Assembly (NCBI RefSeq): GCF_014650755.1
Contig: NZ_BMVO01000005.1
Coordinates: 1-64,000, forward strand
Reading direction: 5' to 3'
Source: Streptomyces chryseus
GTDB lineage: Bacteria; Actinomycetota; Actinomycetes; Streptomycetales; Streptomycetaceae
DNA length: 64,000 nucleotides
The first letter of the stretch is position 1; every line of letters starts with the position of its first letter. This document shows, piece after piece, positions 17,006-26,596 of the stretch. The notes below the pieces were generated by a model that was not told where the DNA came from, did not search any database, and saw only the letters and a list, made by a program, of their open reading frames with translations. The position numbers and the translations under genes are program-made.

Positions 17006-17533
17006 ATGGACGCGGTGAGGCTCATCGGGCAGAGCCGGCACGCACTCGCGCGGAGCCGGGCGGCGCGGGACATTCTGGTGGAGGCCTGGCAGGCGCAGGC
17101 CCTGACCCAGGCGATCGGCGGGCACTTGGCGCTGACCGGTCCGGCCGAGCTGAGAGGCGAGGCGCGCGGGCTGAGCGAGACGGGCGGCCGGGGGTGCGGG
17201 GCGTTCGACATCCCCGCGCTCTGGGCCGAGGGCATGGACGGCGCCGGGGGACCGCCTCGGGACGCCCGGCCGCGGGCGGCGCAGATGACGCAGGTGACGG
17301 ACGCGCGGACCGCGTTGACCGGTCTGGGCGCGCTGCTCGGCGAGGTGGGCATCGCGCTGGTCGGGGTCGCGTGCGCCACCGACGAGGAGGCTCTCTACTG
17401 GCAGTGCATCGAGGGCATCGACGCGGCCGACGAGTCCAGTGACCGGGTGCGCGGTCTGTTACGCCGGTTCACGGTGCGGGAGCAGGACAGACGGCGCAGT
17501 GCTGCTTGGGACTCGGCGGCGGAGCCGTCATGA
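17006..17533 (+). CDS. Conserved Streptomyces protein (DUF6099-like)
   Basis: 175 aa helical protein starting MDAVRLIGQSRHALARSRAARDILVEAWQAQ. I recall this family as DUF6099, commonly placed after the MazG-like gene in Streptomyces, but the assignment is from memory. It has no signal peptide or catalytic motif. The ATG follows GGACGGGGGCGGCGC, a weak RBS. The 137 bp upstream are AT-rich by local standards (GATGAAATTATCCAAAACTG) and probably contain its promoter. Confidence 0.65.
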   Translation: MDAVRLIGQSRHALARSRAARDILVEAWQAQALTQAIGGHLALTGPAELRGEARGLSETGGRGCGAFDIPALWAEGMDGAGGPPRDARPRAAQMTQVTDARTALTGLGALLGEVGIALVGVACATDEEALYWQCIEGIDAADESSDRVRGLLRRFTVREQDRRRSAAWDSAAEPS

Positions 17534-17538
17534 CGCCG

Positions 17539-17754
17539 TCAGCCGTCCGCGCCGCCGGTCGCGGGGGCCGGCGGGCGGCCGGCGGTGGCCTGGAGGTCGG
17601 CGTCGAGCTGCGAGAGGTCGGCGTTCAGCGCCGCCATCAGTTCCTCCATCTGCTGGAGCAGGCCCGTGGCCGCTCCCGTTCCCTGCCGCGTCGGCTGTCG
17701 CGGTACTGGCGTCTCGGTTCGGTCGGCCTGTTCTGGTTCGGCTTCCTGGGACAT
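17539..17754 (-). CDS. Small coiled-coil-like protein
   Basis: 71 aa. An acidic and Pro-rich N-terminal half (SQEAEPEQADRTETPVPRQP) is followed by a short amphipathic helix (LLQQMEELMAALNADLSQLDADLQ) and a Pro/Gly/Ala tail. A strong RBS, GAGGAGG, lies 5 nt before the ATG on the minus strand, which supports a real gene. It converges on the DUF6099-like gene with 5 nt between stops. Function is unknown. Confidence 0.65.
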   Translation of the reverse strand: MSQEAEPEQADRTETPVPRQPTRQGTGAATGLLQQMEELMAALNADLSQLDADLQATAGRPPAPATGGADG

Positions 17755-18000
17755 GGCGGCCTCCTCGGCCCTGGCCCTCCCCGCGGGGGGAGAGCGGCGC
17801 TGCGTACGGCGCGCCGGCAGCGGCCGCCGGCGCGAGGGCCGGGCGGTCCGGCTCCGCCCGAGCCAACGACCGCTCCGCGCGGCGGTCACTGGCGAGGCCG
17901 TGCGCGGGCCGCCGGCCGGCGCAAGTTCACCCGACCGGGCAGGCTCGGGCCGGATACGGGAGGTGGGGTTGACGGCGGTGTCACGGTGCAGGATGGAGGC

Positions 18001-18933
18001 ATGGATCTTCGAATCTTCACGGAGCCCCAGCAAGGGGCGAGCTACGACACCCTGCTCACCGTCGCCAAGGCGACCGAGGACCTCGGCTTCGACGCCTTCT
18101 ACCGTTCCGACCACTACCTGCGCATGGGATCGGGCGACGGCCTGCCCGGGCCGACCGACGCCTGGATCACGTTGGCCGGGCTCGCCCGCGAGACCAAGCG
18201 GATCAGGCTCGGCACCCTGATGACCGCGGGCACCTTCCGGCTGCCGGGTGTGTTGGCCATCCAGGTCGCGCAGGTCGACCAGATGTCGGGCGGCCGGGTC
18301 GAACTGGGCCTGGGAGCCGGCTGGTTCGAGGAGGAGCACCGGGCGTACGGCATCCCGTTCCCCAAGGAGAAGTTCGGCCGGCTGGAGGAGCAGCTCGCGA
18401 TCGTCACCGGCCTGTGGGCGACCGAGACCGGCCGGACGTTCAGCTACGACGGGACGTACTACCAGCTGACCGACTCGCCCGCGCTGCCCAAGCCCGCCCA
18501 GGCGAAGGTGCCCGTGCTGATCGGCGGGCACGGCGCGGTCCGTACGCCGCGGCTGGCCGCGCGGTACGCCGACGAGTTCAACATCCCGTTCGCTTCGCTG
18601 GAGGACAGCGAGCGGCAGTTCGGGCGGGTCCGAGCGGCTGCGGAGCAGGCCGGACGCAAGGCGGACGACCTGGTGTACTCCAACGCGCTGGTGGCGTGCG
18701 TCGGCAAGGACGACGCGGAGGTGGCGCGCCGGGCCGCGGCCATCGGGCGGGACGTGGAGGAGCTCAAGGCGAACGGGCTGGCCGGTTCGCCCGCCGAGGT
18801 GGTCGACAAGATCGGCCAGTACGCCGCGATCGGCGCGTCGCGGATCTACCTCCAGATGCTGGACCTGGACGACCTCGAACACCTGGAGCTGATCTCCTCG
18901 CAGGTCCAGTCGCAGTTGACCAGTGGCCGCTGA
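18001..18933 (+). CDS. LLM-class F420-dependent oxidoreductase
   Basis: 310 aa luciferase-like TIM barrel. MDLRIFTEPQQGASYDTLLTVAKATEDLGFDAFYRSDHYL at the N-terminus, then GTLMTAGTFRLPGVLAIQVAQVDQMSGGRVELGLGAGWFEEEH, is typical of F420-using members. The frame is open upstream for 165 codons, but that part has shadow composition. The ATG at 18001 aligns with the family start. GGATGGAGGC immediately upstream leaves an unusually short RBS spacing. The substrate is unknown. Confidence 0.88.
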   Translation: MDLRIFTEPQQGASYDTLLTVAKATEDLGFDAFYRSDHYLRMGSGDGLPGPTDAWITLAGLARETKRIRLGTLMTAGTFRLPGVLAIQVAQVDQMSGGRVELGLGAGWFEEEHRAYGIPFPKEKFGRLEEQLAIVTGLWATETGRTFSYDGTYYQLTDSPALPKPAQAKVPVLIGGHGAVRTPRLAARYADEFNIPFASLEDSERQFGRVRAAAEQAGRKADDLVYSNALVACVGKDDAEVARRAAAIGRDVEELKANGLAGSPAEVVDKIGQYAAIGASRIYLQMLDLDDLEHLELISSQVQSQLTSGR

Positions 18934-19057
18934 GCAGGGGCAGCCGACCACGCAGCCGACCAGGGGCAGCCGGCCGGATGCCGCCGGACCGGAAAACGCC
19001 GAGTGCCGGACGCCGGGCGTTCCAGCGCCGGCGCCCGACGAGTGAAGGAGTGCCGCC

Positions 19058-19975
19058 GTGAAGCCCGACCGTCCGCTCGCCGCCGTGCTCGGAGCCGATG
19101 CCCCGGGGGCCGTCGTACTCGACGGCGGTCTGTCCAACCAGCTGAAGGCGCAGGGCTGCGACCTGTCCGACGCGCTGTGGTCGGCGCGGCTGCTCGCCGA
19201 CGGGCCGCACCAGATCGAGGCGGCGCACGCGGCCTACGTACGGGCCGGTGCCCAGGTGCTGATCACCGCCAGCTACCAGGCGACGTTCGAGGGCTTCGCG
19301 CGGCGGGGGACGGGCCGGAGCGAGGCGGCGGCGCTGCTGGGGCGGAGCGTCGAACTGGCGCGTGCGGCGGGGGAGTCCGTGGGCCAGGAGGTCTGGGTGG
19401 CGGCCTCGGTCGGGCCGTACGGGGCGATGCTGGCCGACGGCAGCGAGTACCGGGGCAGGTACGGGCTGTCGGTGCGGGAGCTGGAGCGGTTCCACCGGCC
19501 GCGGGTGGAGGCGCTCGTCGCGGCGGCCCCCGATGTGCTGGCGCTGGAGACGGTGCCGGACACCGACGAGGCCGAGGCGCTGCTGCGGGCCGTCGAGGGA
19601 GCCGGGACGCCGGTCTGGCTCTCCTACACCGTCGCGGGCGGGCGGACCCGGGCCGGCCAGCCGCTGGACGCCGCCTTCGCCCTGGCGGCGGGCAACAACC
19701 AGGTGATCGCCGTCGGGGTCAACTGCTGCGAGCCGCGCGACGTGGACGCCGCCGTGGAGCCGGCGGCCTCGGTGACCGGGAAGCCGGTCGTCGTCTACCC
19801 GAACAGCGGGGAGCGGTGGGACGCGGAGGGGAGGAGGTGGCGCGGCGGGGCCACGTACGACCCGGGGCGGGTGCGCGAGTGGCGGGCCGCCGGGGCCCGG
19901 CTGGTGGGCGGCTGCTGCCGGGTCGGGCCCGCCGAGATCGCGGAGCTGGCGCGGCTGGCCGGAACGGTGGCTTAA
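19058..19975 (+). CDS. mmuM: Homocysteine S-methyltransferase
   Basis: 305 aa, GTG start with GAAGGAG 9 nt upstream. Opens VVLDGGLSNQLKAQGCDLSD, with ITASYQATFEGF and SVGPYGAMLADGSEYRG. Zinc is bound by Cys of VGVNCCEP and the pair in VGGCCRVGP near the C-terminus. All three are present. It transfers a methyl group from S-methylmethionine (or SAM) to homocysteine to make methionine. It is cobalamin-independent and cytosolic. Confidence 0.92.
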   Translation: MKPDRPLAAVLGADAPGAVVLDGGLSNQLKAQGCDLSDALWSARLLADGPHQIEAAHAAYVRAGAQVLITASYQATFEGFARRGTGRSEAAALLGRSVELARAAGESVGQEVWVAASVGPYGAMLADGSEYRGRYGLSVRELERFHRPRVEALVAAAPDVLALETVPDTDEAEALLRAVEGAGTPVWLSYTVAGGRTRAGQPLDAAFALAAGNNQVIAVGVNCCEPRDVDAAVEPAASVTGKPVVVYPNSGERWDAEGRRWRGGATYDPGRVREWRAAGARLVGGCCRVGPAEIAELARLAGTVA

Positions 19976-20017
19976 ACCCCTGGTCGGGGACGGGCCGGGG
20001 CGACGATACTCGGACGC

Positions 20018-21556
20018 GTGTTCCTGACGATCAGTACTACCGGCAACCAGGAGCGTCCCGCGACCGACCTCGGTTTTCTGCTGCACAAGCACCCCGACAA
20101 GGCGCAGACGTTCTCCACTTCTCACGGCACGGCGCACGTCCTCTACCCCGAGGCGTCCGTCGAGCGGTGCACGGCCGCGCTCCTGCTGGAGGTGGACCCT
20201 GTGGCGCTCGTGCGGCGCGGCAAGGGCAAGGGGCGCGGCGGCTCGCCCGACTCCGCGCTCGCGCAGTACGTCAACGACCGGCCGTACGCCGCGTCGTCGC
20301 TGCTCGCCGTCGCCCTGAGCACGGTCTTCAAGACCGCCCTCCAGGGCGTGTGCTCCGCGCGGCCCGAGCGAGCCGCGGCCCCGCTGCCGCTGCGCGTCGA
20401 GGTGCCCGCGCTGCCCGCCCGGGGCGGCGCCGAGCTGGTGGCGAAGCTGTTCGCGCCACTGGGCTGGACGACGGTGTCGGCCCAGCCGGTGCCGCTGGAC
20501 GAGCAGTTCCCGCAGTGGGGCGACTCGCGGTACGTACAGCTCGTGCTGGAGGGCGAGCTGCGGCTCGCCGACGCGCTGCGGCAGCTGTACGTCCTGCTGC
20601 CGGTCCTGGACGACTCGAAGCACTACTGGGTCGCGCCCGACGAGGTGGACAAGCTGCTGCGGGCCGGTGAGGGCTGGCTGGCCGAGCACCCCGAGCAGAA
20701 GCTGATCACCAGCCGCTACCTGGCGCGCCGCTGGAGCCTGACCCGGCAGGCCATGGAGCGTCTCGAACTGGTGCGGCTGGCCGAGGCCGACGACCTGGAG
20801 GTCGAGGAGATCGACAACGCCGTCGACGAGACGACGGACACCGACGAGCGACCCGTGCCGCTCGCCGTGCAGCGCCGGGACGCCATCCTCCGGGCGCTGG
20901 ACGCGGCCGGGGCGAGCCGGGTGCTCGACCTTGGCTGCGGACAGGGCCAGCTGGTGCAGGCGCTGCTCAAGAACGTGAAGTTCACCGAGATCGTCGGCGT
21001 GGACGTGTCCATGCGCGCGCTCACCATCGCCTCGCGGCGGCTGAAGATCGACCGGCTGGGCGAGCGGCAGGCCGAGCGCGTGAAGCTGATGCAGGGCTCG
21101 CTCACGTACACCGACAAGCGGCTCACGGGGTACGACGCGGCCGTGCTCAGCGAGGTCGTCGAGCACCTCGACCTGCCGCGGCTGCCGGCCCTGGAGTACG
21201 CCGTGTTCGGCTCGGCGCGGCCGCGTACCGTGCTCGTGACGACGCCGAACGTCGAGTACAACGTGCGCTGGGAGAGCCTGCCCGCCGGGCACGTACGGCA
21301 CGGCGACCACCGCTTCGAGTGGACGCGCGCGGAGTTCCGGGCCTGGGCCGAGCGGGTGGCCGCACGGCACGGGTACGGCGTGGAGTTCGTCCCCGTCGGG
21401 CCGGACGACCCCGAGGTGGGCCCGCCGACCCAGATGGCCGTGTTCACCAGGACCACCCAGGACAAGCCGGGTGACGGACGCGACAAGCAGGGCCGCCGGG
21501 ACGGCCGGAGCGAGCAGACCACCCCGCAGGACGAGAAGGAGGCGAAAGCCGCATGA
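20018..21556 (+). CDS. hen1: 3'-terminal RNA ribose 2'-O-methyltransferase Hen1
   Basis: 512 aa, GTG start. The N-terminal half (1-250; MFLTISTTGNQERPATDLGFLLHKHPDK) is the bacterial Hen1 N-domain that stimulates ligation. The C-terminal SAM methyltransferase has RVLDLGCGQGQLVQALL and metal-binding residues in SEVVEHLDLPRL (E, E, H) and a further His in GHVRHGDHRFEWTRAEF. It methylates the 2'-OH at the 3' end of cleaved RNA so that repaired tRNA resists renewed cleavage. The stop overlaps the Pnkp start as ATGA, the standard bacterial RNA-repair operon. The tail after about 480 is a charged, low-complexity linker. Confidence 0.95.
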   Translation: MFLTISTTGNQERPATDLGFLLHKHPDKAQTFSTSHGTAHVLYPEASVERCTAALLLEVDPVALVRRGKGKGRGGSPDSALAQYVNDRPYAASSLLAVALSTVFKTALQGVCSARPERAAAPLPLRVEVPALPARGGAELVAKLFAPLGWTTVSAQPVPLDEQFPQWGDSRYVQLVLEGELRLADALRQLYVLLPVLDDSKHYWVAPDEVDKLLRAGEGWLAEHPEQKLITSRYLARRWSLTRQAMERLELVRLAEADDLEVEEIDNAVDETTDTDERPVPLAVQRRDAILRALDAAGASRVLDLGCGQGQLVQALLKNVKFTEIVGVDVSMRALTIASRRLKIDRLGERQAERVKLMQGSLTYTDKRLTGYDAAVLSEVVEHLDLPRLPALEYAVFGSARPRTVLVTTPNVEYNVRWESLPAGHVRHGDHRFEWTRAEFRAWAERVAARHGYGVEFVPVGPDDPEVGPPTQMAVFTRTTQDKPGDGRDKQGRRDGRSEQTTPQDEKEAKAA

Positions 21557-24087
21557 GCACCGCACCCCGCACGCTTCCCGTCACCGACCTGTCCCTCGTG
21601 GTCCTCGTCGGCGCCACCGGATCGGGCAAGTCCACCTTCGCCCGGCGTCACTTCAAGCCCACCGAGGTCGTCTCCTCCGACTTCTGCCGCGGCCTGGTCG
21701 CCGACGACGAGAACGACCAGAGCGCGAGCCGTGACGCCTTCGACGTCCTGCACTACATCGCGGGCAAGCGCCTGGAGGCCGGACGGCTCACCGTCGTCGA
21801 CGCGACCAACGTGCAGCCGGAGAGCAGGAAGCAGCTCGTCCAGCTGGCCAGGAAGTACGACGTGCTGCCGATCGCGATCGTCCTCGACCTGCCGGAGGAG
21901 GTCTGCGCCGAGCGCAACGCCGTACGACCCGACCGGGCGGGCATGCCCCGCCACGTCATCCAGCGGCACCGGCGCGAGCTGCGCCGTTCGCTGCGGAGCC
22001 TGGAGCGCGAGGGCTTCCGCAAGGTGCACGTCCTGCGCAGCGTGGAGGAGGTCGACGCCGCCGAAGTCGTGCTGGAGCGCCGTTACAACGACCTCACCCA
22101 CCTCACCGGCCCCTTCGACATCATCGGCGACATCCACGGCTGCCGTTCCGAGCTGGAGACCCTGCTCGGCAAGCTCGGTTACGTCGACGGGTCGCACCCC
22201 GAGGGGCGTACGGCCGTCTTCGTCGGCGACCTCGTGGACCGGGGCCCGGACAGCCCCGGCGTGCTGCGCCGCGTGATGGGCATGGTCGCCTCCGGCGACG
22301 CGCTGTGCGTGCCGGGCAACCACGAGAACAAGCTCGGCCGTTATCTCAAGGGCAGGAACGTCCAGCACACCCACGGACTCGCGGAGACCGTCGAGCAGCT
22401 GGAGAAGGAGGACGACTCCTTCAAGGAGCAGGTGCGCGACTTCATCGACGGCCTCGTCAGCCACTACGTCCTCGACGGCGGCAACCTCGTCGTGTGCCAC
22501 GCCGGCCTGCCGGAGAAGTACCACGGCCGCACGTCCGGCCGCGTCCGTTCGCACGCGCTGTACGGCGACACGACCGGCGAGACCGACGAGTTCGGCCTGC
22601 CCGTGCGCTACCCGTGGGCCGAGGACTACCGGGGCCGTGCCGCCGTCGTCTACGGCCACACCCCCGTCCCCAACACCTCCTGGATCAACAACACCATCTG
22701 CCTCGACACCGGCGCGGTGTTCGGCGGGAAGATGACCGCCCTGCGCTGGCCGGAGCGCGAGCTGGTCGACGTACCGGCCGAGAAGGTCTGGTACGAACCG
22801 GCCAAGCCGCTCACCACGGAGGCGCCCGGCGGGCACGACGGCCGTCCGCTGGACCTCGCCGACGTGCACGGCCGACGGGTCGTCGAGACCCGGCAGATGG
22901 GGCGGGTCGCGGTACGCGAGGAGAACGCGGCGGCGGCGCTCGAAGTGATGAGCCGCTTCGCCGTGGACCCGCGCCTGCTCACCTACCTGCCGCCGACGAT
23001 GTCCCCGACCGGCACCTCGCACGTCGAGGGCTACCTGGAGCACCCCGCCGAGGCCTTCGCGACGTACAGGGCCGACGGTGTCGGCAGGGTCGTGTGCGAG
23101 GAGAAGCACATGGGCTCGCGTGCGGTGGCGCTGGTCTGCCGGGACGCGGACGTGGCGCGCGAGCGGTTCGGTGCGGACGGTCCCACCGGGGTCGTCCACA
23201 CCCGCACCGGCCGCCCGTTCTTCGACGACGGGACGACCACCGAGCTGATCCTCGGCCGGCTGCGCACCGCCGTGACAGAGGCCGGTCTGTGGGAGGAGCT
23301 GCGGACCGACTGGCTGCTGCTCGACGCGGAGCTGATGCCCTGGTCGCTCAAGGCGTCCGGGCTGCTGCGCCACCAGTACGCCGCCGTCGGGGCGGCGGCG
23401 CGTGCCGTCTTCCCCGGAGCGGTCGCGGCCCTCGAAGGGGCGGCCGCGCGCGGGGTCGACGTCCAGGGGCTGCTGGCGACGCAGCGCGAACGGGCCCGCG
23501 ACGCGGCCGCGTTCACGGACGCCTACCGGCGCTACTGCTGGCCGACCGAGGGCCTGGAGGGCGTGCGGCTGGCGCCGTTCCAGCTGCTCGCCGTCGAAGG
23601 GCGTTCGCTCGCGGGCGTGCCGCACGACGAGCAGCTGGCCTGGCTGGACCGGCTGGTCGAGCACGACCCGACCGCACTCCTGCAGACCACCCGGAGGCTG
23701 ATCGTCAACACCGGCGACCCGGAGTCCGTCCGGGCCGGCATCGACTGGTGGCTGGAGATGACCAGCCGGGGCGGCGAGGGCATGGTCGTCAAGCCGGTCC
23801 AGGCACTGGTCCGGGACGGGAAGAACCGGCTCGTGCAGCCGGGCATCAAGGTGCGCGGCCGCGAGTACCTGCGGATCATCTACGGTCCCGAGTACACGCG
23901 CCCGGAGCAGCTGGAGAAGCTGCGCAACCGTTTCCTCGGCCACAAGCGCTCGCTCGCCCTGCGCGAGTACGCGCTGGGCCTGGAGGCGCTGGACCGGCTG
24001 GCCGAGGGGGAGCCGCTGTGGCGGATCCACGAGGCCGTGTTCGCCGTCCTGGCGCTGGAGTCGGAGCCGGTCGACCCCCGGCTGTGA
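21553..24087 (+). CDS. pnkp: Polynucleotide kinase-phosphatase-ligase Pnkp
   Basis: 844 aa with three domains. The 5'-kinase (1-180) has P-loop GATGSGKS at 20-27 and SSDFCRG. The metallophosphatase (about 185-475) has IIGDIHGC, VGDLVDRGPD, GNHENK and VCHAGLP. The ligase-type adenylyltransferase (about 480-844) has EEKHMGSRA with nucleophile Lys518, and EGMVVKP later. The enzyme heals 2',3'-cyclic phosphate and 5'-OH ends left by ribotoxins and, with Hen1, seals and methylates them. Every catalytic motif I can check is present. Confidence 0.96.
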   Translation: MSTAPRTLPVTDLSLVVLVGATGSGKSTFARRHFKPTEVVSSDFCRGLVADDENDQSASRDAFDVLHYIAGKRLEAGRLTVVDATNVQPESRKQLVQLARKYDVLPIAIVLDLPEEVCAERNAVRPDRAGMPRHVIQRHRRELRRSLRSLEREGFRKVHVLRSVEEVDAAEVVLERRYNDLTHLTGPFDIIGDIHGCRSELETLLGKLGYVDGSHPEGRTAVFVGDLVDRGPDSPGVLRRVMGMVASGDALCVPGNHENKLGRYLKGRNVQHTHGLAETVEQLEKEDDSFKEQVRDFIDGLVSHYVLDGGNLVVCHAGLPEKYHGRTSGRVRSHALYGDTTGETDEFGLPVRYPWAEDYRGRAAVVYGHTPVPNTSWINNTICLDTGAVFGGKMTALRWPERELVDVPAEKVWYEPAKPLTTEAPGGHDGRPLDLADVHGRRVVETRQMGRVAVREENAAAALEVMSRFAVDPRLLTYLPPTMSPTGTSHVEGYLEHPAEAFATYRADGVGRVVCEEKHMGSRAVALVCRDADVARERFGADGPTGVVHTRTGRPFFDDGTTTELILGRLRTAVTEAGLWEELRTDWLLLDAELMPWSLKASGLLRHQYAAVGAAARAVFPGAVAALEGAAARGVDVQGLLATQRERARDAAAFTDAYRRYCWPTEGLEGVRLAPFQLLAVEGRSLAGVPHDEQLAWLDRLVEHDPTALLQTTRRLIVNTGDPESVRAGIDWWLEMTSRGGEGMVVKPVQALVRDGKNRLVQPGIKVRGREYLRIIYGPEYTRPEQLEKLRNRFLGHKRSLALREYALGLEALDRLAEGEPLWRIHEAVFAVLALESEPVDPRL

Positions 24088-24106
24088 TGCGGTGCGGCCC
24101 CGGAGT

Positions 24107-24130
24107 TGGCCGCCGACCCGTCGGCGGCCA
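24107..24130 (+). terminator. Hairpin terminator after pnkp
   Basis: TGGCCGCCGA at 24107-24116, loop CCCG, TCGGCGGCCA at 24121-24130: perfect 10-bp stem 19 nt after the pnkp stop. Confidence 0.65.
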
Positions 24131-24214
24131 CGCCCCCGGTGAGAAATCGTGATCGCTTCGAACCGGGGGCGCCATACGGACGCGCGTGCGCCCGCGCTCG
24201 GCCAGGATGGAGCC

Positions 24215-25447
24215 ATGGGATTCCATGTCGATTCCGAGACCGGGCGTCTGCGCCGCGTCATCCTCCACCGGCCGGACCTTGAGCTGAGACGCCTCACCCC
24301 CGGCAACAAGGACGCGCTGCTCTTCGACGACGTGCTGTGGGTGCGGCGCGCGCGCCAGGAGCACGACGGATTCGCCGACGTCCTGCGCGACCGGGGCGTC
24401 GAGGTGCACCTCTTCGGTGATCTGCTGCGCGAGTCGCTGGAGATCCCGGCGGCCAGGAACCTCGTCCTGGACCGGGTCTTCGACGAGAAGGAGTACGGGC
24501 CGCTGGCCACCGGGCACCTGCGCCAGGCCTTCGACGACCTGCCCGTGGCCGATCTGGTCGAGGCGCTCGTCGGGGGCATGACGAAGCGCGAGTTCCTGGT
24601 GGAGCACCCCGAGCCGACCTCGGTCCGCTTCCACGTCATGGACCTGGACGACTTCCTGATCGAGCCGCTGCCGAACCACCTGTTCACCCGCGACACCTCG
24701 GCGTGGATCTACGACGGCGTGTCCATCAACGCGATGCGCTGGCCGGCCCGCCAGCGCGAGACCGTCCACTTCGAGGCGATCTACAAGCACCATCCGCTCT
24801 TCAGCAGTCCGGAGGCCGGCGCGTTCCACCACTGGTCGGAGGGCCAGCCCGACTATCCCTCCACGATCGAGGGCGGCGACGTCCTGGTCATCGGGAACGG
24901 CGCCGTACTGATCGGGATGAGCGAGCGCACCACCCCGCAGGCCGTGGAAATGCTCGCCCGCGGGCTCTTCGCGGCGGGCTCGGCCACCACCATCGTGGCG
25001 CTCGACATGCCCAAGCACCGGGCGTTCATGCACCTCGACACCGTGATGACCATGGTCGACGGCGACACCTTCACGCAGTACGCCGGGCTCGGCATGCTCC
25101 GCTCGTACACCATCGAACCGGGCGTCGGGGAACGTGAGTTGAAGGTGACCGATCATCCGCCCGAGCACATGCACAAGGCCATCGCGGCCGCGCTCGGCCT
25201 CGACGGCATCCGGGTGCTGACCGCCGTCCAGGACGTGCACGCGGCGCAGCGGGAGCAGTGGGACGACGGCTGCAACGTGCTGGCGGTCGAGCCCGGCGTC
25301 GTGGTGGCGTACGAGCGCAACGTCACCACCAACACCCACCTGCGCAAGGAAGGCATCGAGGTCATCGAGATCCGGGGCAGCGAGCTGGGCAGGGGGCGGG
25401 GAGGCCCCCGGTGCATGAGCTGTCCGGTCGAACGCGAGGCTGTATAG
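24215..25447 (+). CDS. arcA: Arginine deiminase
   Basis: 410 aa, the normal family length. Starts [24 protein letters not shown]. Substrate and catalytic motifs are present: [31 protein letters not shown] and the C-terminal catalytic Cys in RCMSCPVER. It hydrolyses arginine to citrulline and ammonia. The ATG at 24215 is preferred to a start 66 nt upstream because GGAG precedes it and homologues begin here. It is followed at 65 bp by ornithine carbamoyltransferase, together giving the first two steps of the ADI pathway. No carbamate kinase (arcC) lies beside them. Confidence 0.94.
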   Translation: MGFHVDSETGRLRRVILHRPDLELRRLTPGNKDALLFDDVLWVRRARQEHDGFADVLRDRGVEVHLFGDLLRESLEIPAARNLVLDRVFDEKEYGPLATGHLRQAFDDLPVADLVEALVGGMTKREFLVEHPEPTSVRFHVMDLDDFLIEPLPNHLFTRDTSAWIYDGVSINAMRWPARQRETVHFEAIYKHHPLFSSPEAGAFHHWSEGQPDYPSTIEGGDVLVIGNGAVLIGMSERTTPQAVEMLARGLFAAGSATTIVALDMPKHRAFMHLDTVMTMVDGDTFTQYAGLGMLRSYTIEPGVGERELKVTDHPPEHMHKAIAAALGLDGIRVLTAVQDVHAAQREQWDDGCNVLAVEPGVVVAYERNVTTNTHLRKEGIEVIEIRGSELGRGRGGPRCMSCPVEREAV

Positions 25448-25470
25448 TGATGCGCTCGTCTGTATATAGT
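25440..25470 (+). promoter_or_regulatory. CTGTATA direct repeat / candidate argF promoter
   Basis: CTGTATA occurs at 25440-25446 and again at 25460-25466, exactly 20 bp apart, in an AT-rich patch spanning the arcA stop. Each is followed by TAGT, so TATAGT at 25465-25470 can act as a -10 box for argF. No clear -35 is seen. The spacing of two helical turns fits a regulator binding one DNA face, but no ArgR box is certain. Confidence 0.4.
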
Positions 25471-25512
25471 TTCATCGACCCCGCTTCCGCGACCGACCCA
25501 GGAGCAGCCACC

Positions 25513-26529
25513 ATGGCGACAGATCTCGCAGGCCGCCACTTCCTCAAGGAGCTGGACTTCACCGCCGAGGAGTTCCGGAGCCTGATCGACCTGGCCGCCG
25601 AGCTCAAGGCCGCCAAGAAGGCCGGCAGGGAGACGCCGCGGCTGCGCGGCCGGAACATCGCGCTGATCTTCGAGAAGACGTCGACCCGCACGCGCTGCTC
25701 GTTCGAGGTCGCCGCCGCCGACCAGGGGGCGTCGACGACGTACCTCGACCCCTCCGGATCCCAGATGGGGCACAAGGAGTCGGTGAAGGACACGGCGCGT
25801 GTCCTGGGCCGGATGTTCGACGGCATCGAGTACCGCGGGGACAGCCAGGCCGCCGTCGAGGAGCTGGCGGCGTACGCCGGCGTCCCCGTCTTCAACGGGC
25901 TGACCGACGACTGGCACCCCACGCAGATGCTCGCCGACGTGCTGACCATGACCGAGCACTGCGCCAAGCCGCTGGATCGGATCGCGTTCGCCTACCTGGG
26001 CGACGCGCGCTTCAACATGGGCAACAGCTACCTGGTCACCGGCGCGCTGCTCGGCATGGACGTACGGATCGTCGCGCCCCGGGCGTACTGGCCGGCCGAG
26101 GAGGTCGTCGCGCGGGCCCGCAAGGCGGCCGAGGTGAGCGGCGCGCGCATCACCCTCACCGAGGACGTCTCCGAGGGCGTCCTGGGCGCCGACTTCGTCG
26201 CCACCGACGTCTGGGTGTCGATGGGGGAGCCCAAGGAGGTCTGGGCCGAGCGCATCGAGCTGCTCGGTCCGTACGCCGTGACCATGGACGTACTGCGCGC
26301 CACCGGGAACCCGGACGTGAAGTTCCTGCACTGCCTGCCGGCCTTCCACGACCTGGGCACCAAGGTCGGCCGCGAGATCCACGCGCAGTACGGCCTCACC
26401 GAGCTGGAGGTCACCGACGAGGTCTTCGAATCGGCGCACTCGGTCGTCTTCGACGAGGCCGAGAACCGTATGCACACGATCAAGGCGGTGCTGGTCGCCA
26501 CGCTGGCCGGGCCGGCCGCCGCCGCGTAG
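25513..26529 (+). CDS. argF: Ornithine carbamoyltransferase
   Basis: 338 aa. Carbamoyl-phosphate site [13 protein letters not shown] near residues 55-67, HPTQMLAD, and the ornithine-site motif [13 protein letters not shown] lies 8 nt before the ATG at 25513; the frame is open further upstream but overlaps arcA. With ArcA next to it, the enzyme may work catabolically (citrulline to ornithine plus carbamoyl phosphate), but sequence alone does not separate ArgF from ArcB. Confidence 0.94.
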   Translation: MATDLAGRHFLKELDFTAEEFRSLIDLAAELKAAKKAGRETPRLRGRNIALIFEKTSTRTRCSFEVAAADQGASTTYLDPSGSQMGHKESVKDTARVLGRMFDGIEYRGDSQAAVEELAAYAGVPVFNGLTDDWHPTQMLADVLTMTEHCAKPLDRIAFAYLGDARFNMGNSYLVTGALLGMDVRIVAPRAYWPAEEVVARARKAAEVSGARITLTEDVSEGVLGADFVATDVWVSMGEPKEVWAERIELLGPYAVTMDVLRATGNPDVKFLHCLPAFHDLGTKVGREIHAQYGLTELEVTDEVFESAHSVVFDEAENRMHTIKAVLVATLAGPAAAA

Positions 26530-26536
26530 CCCGGCC

Positions 26537-26596
26537 CGCCGCGCCCCGCACGGCCCCCGCGCTCGGCAGGGTGCGGGGGCCGTGCGGGGCGCGGCG
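26537..26596. terminator. Very long perfect hairpin after argF
   Basis: 24-nt arms at 26537-26560 and 26573-26596 are perfectly complementary around a 12-nt loop. It lies 8 nt after the argF stop and also at the 3' end of the minus-strand gene remnant, so it can work in both directions. Confidence 0.85.
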
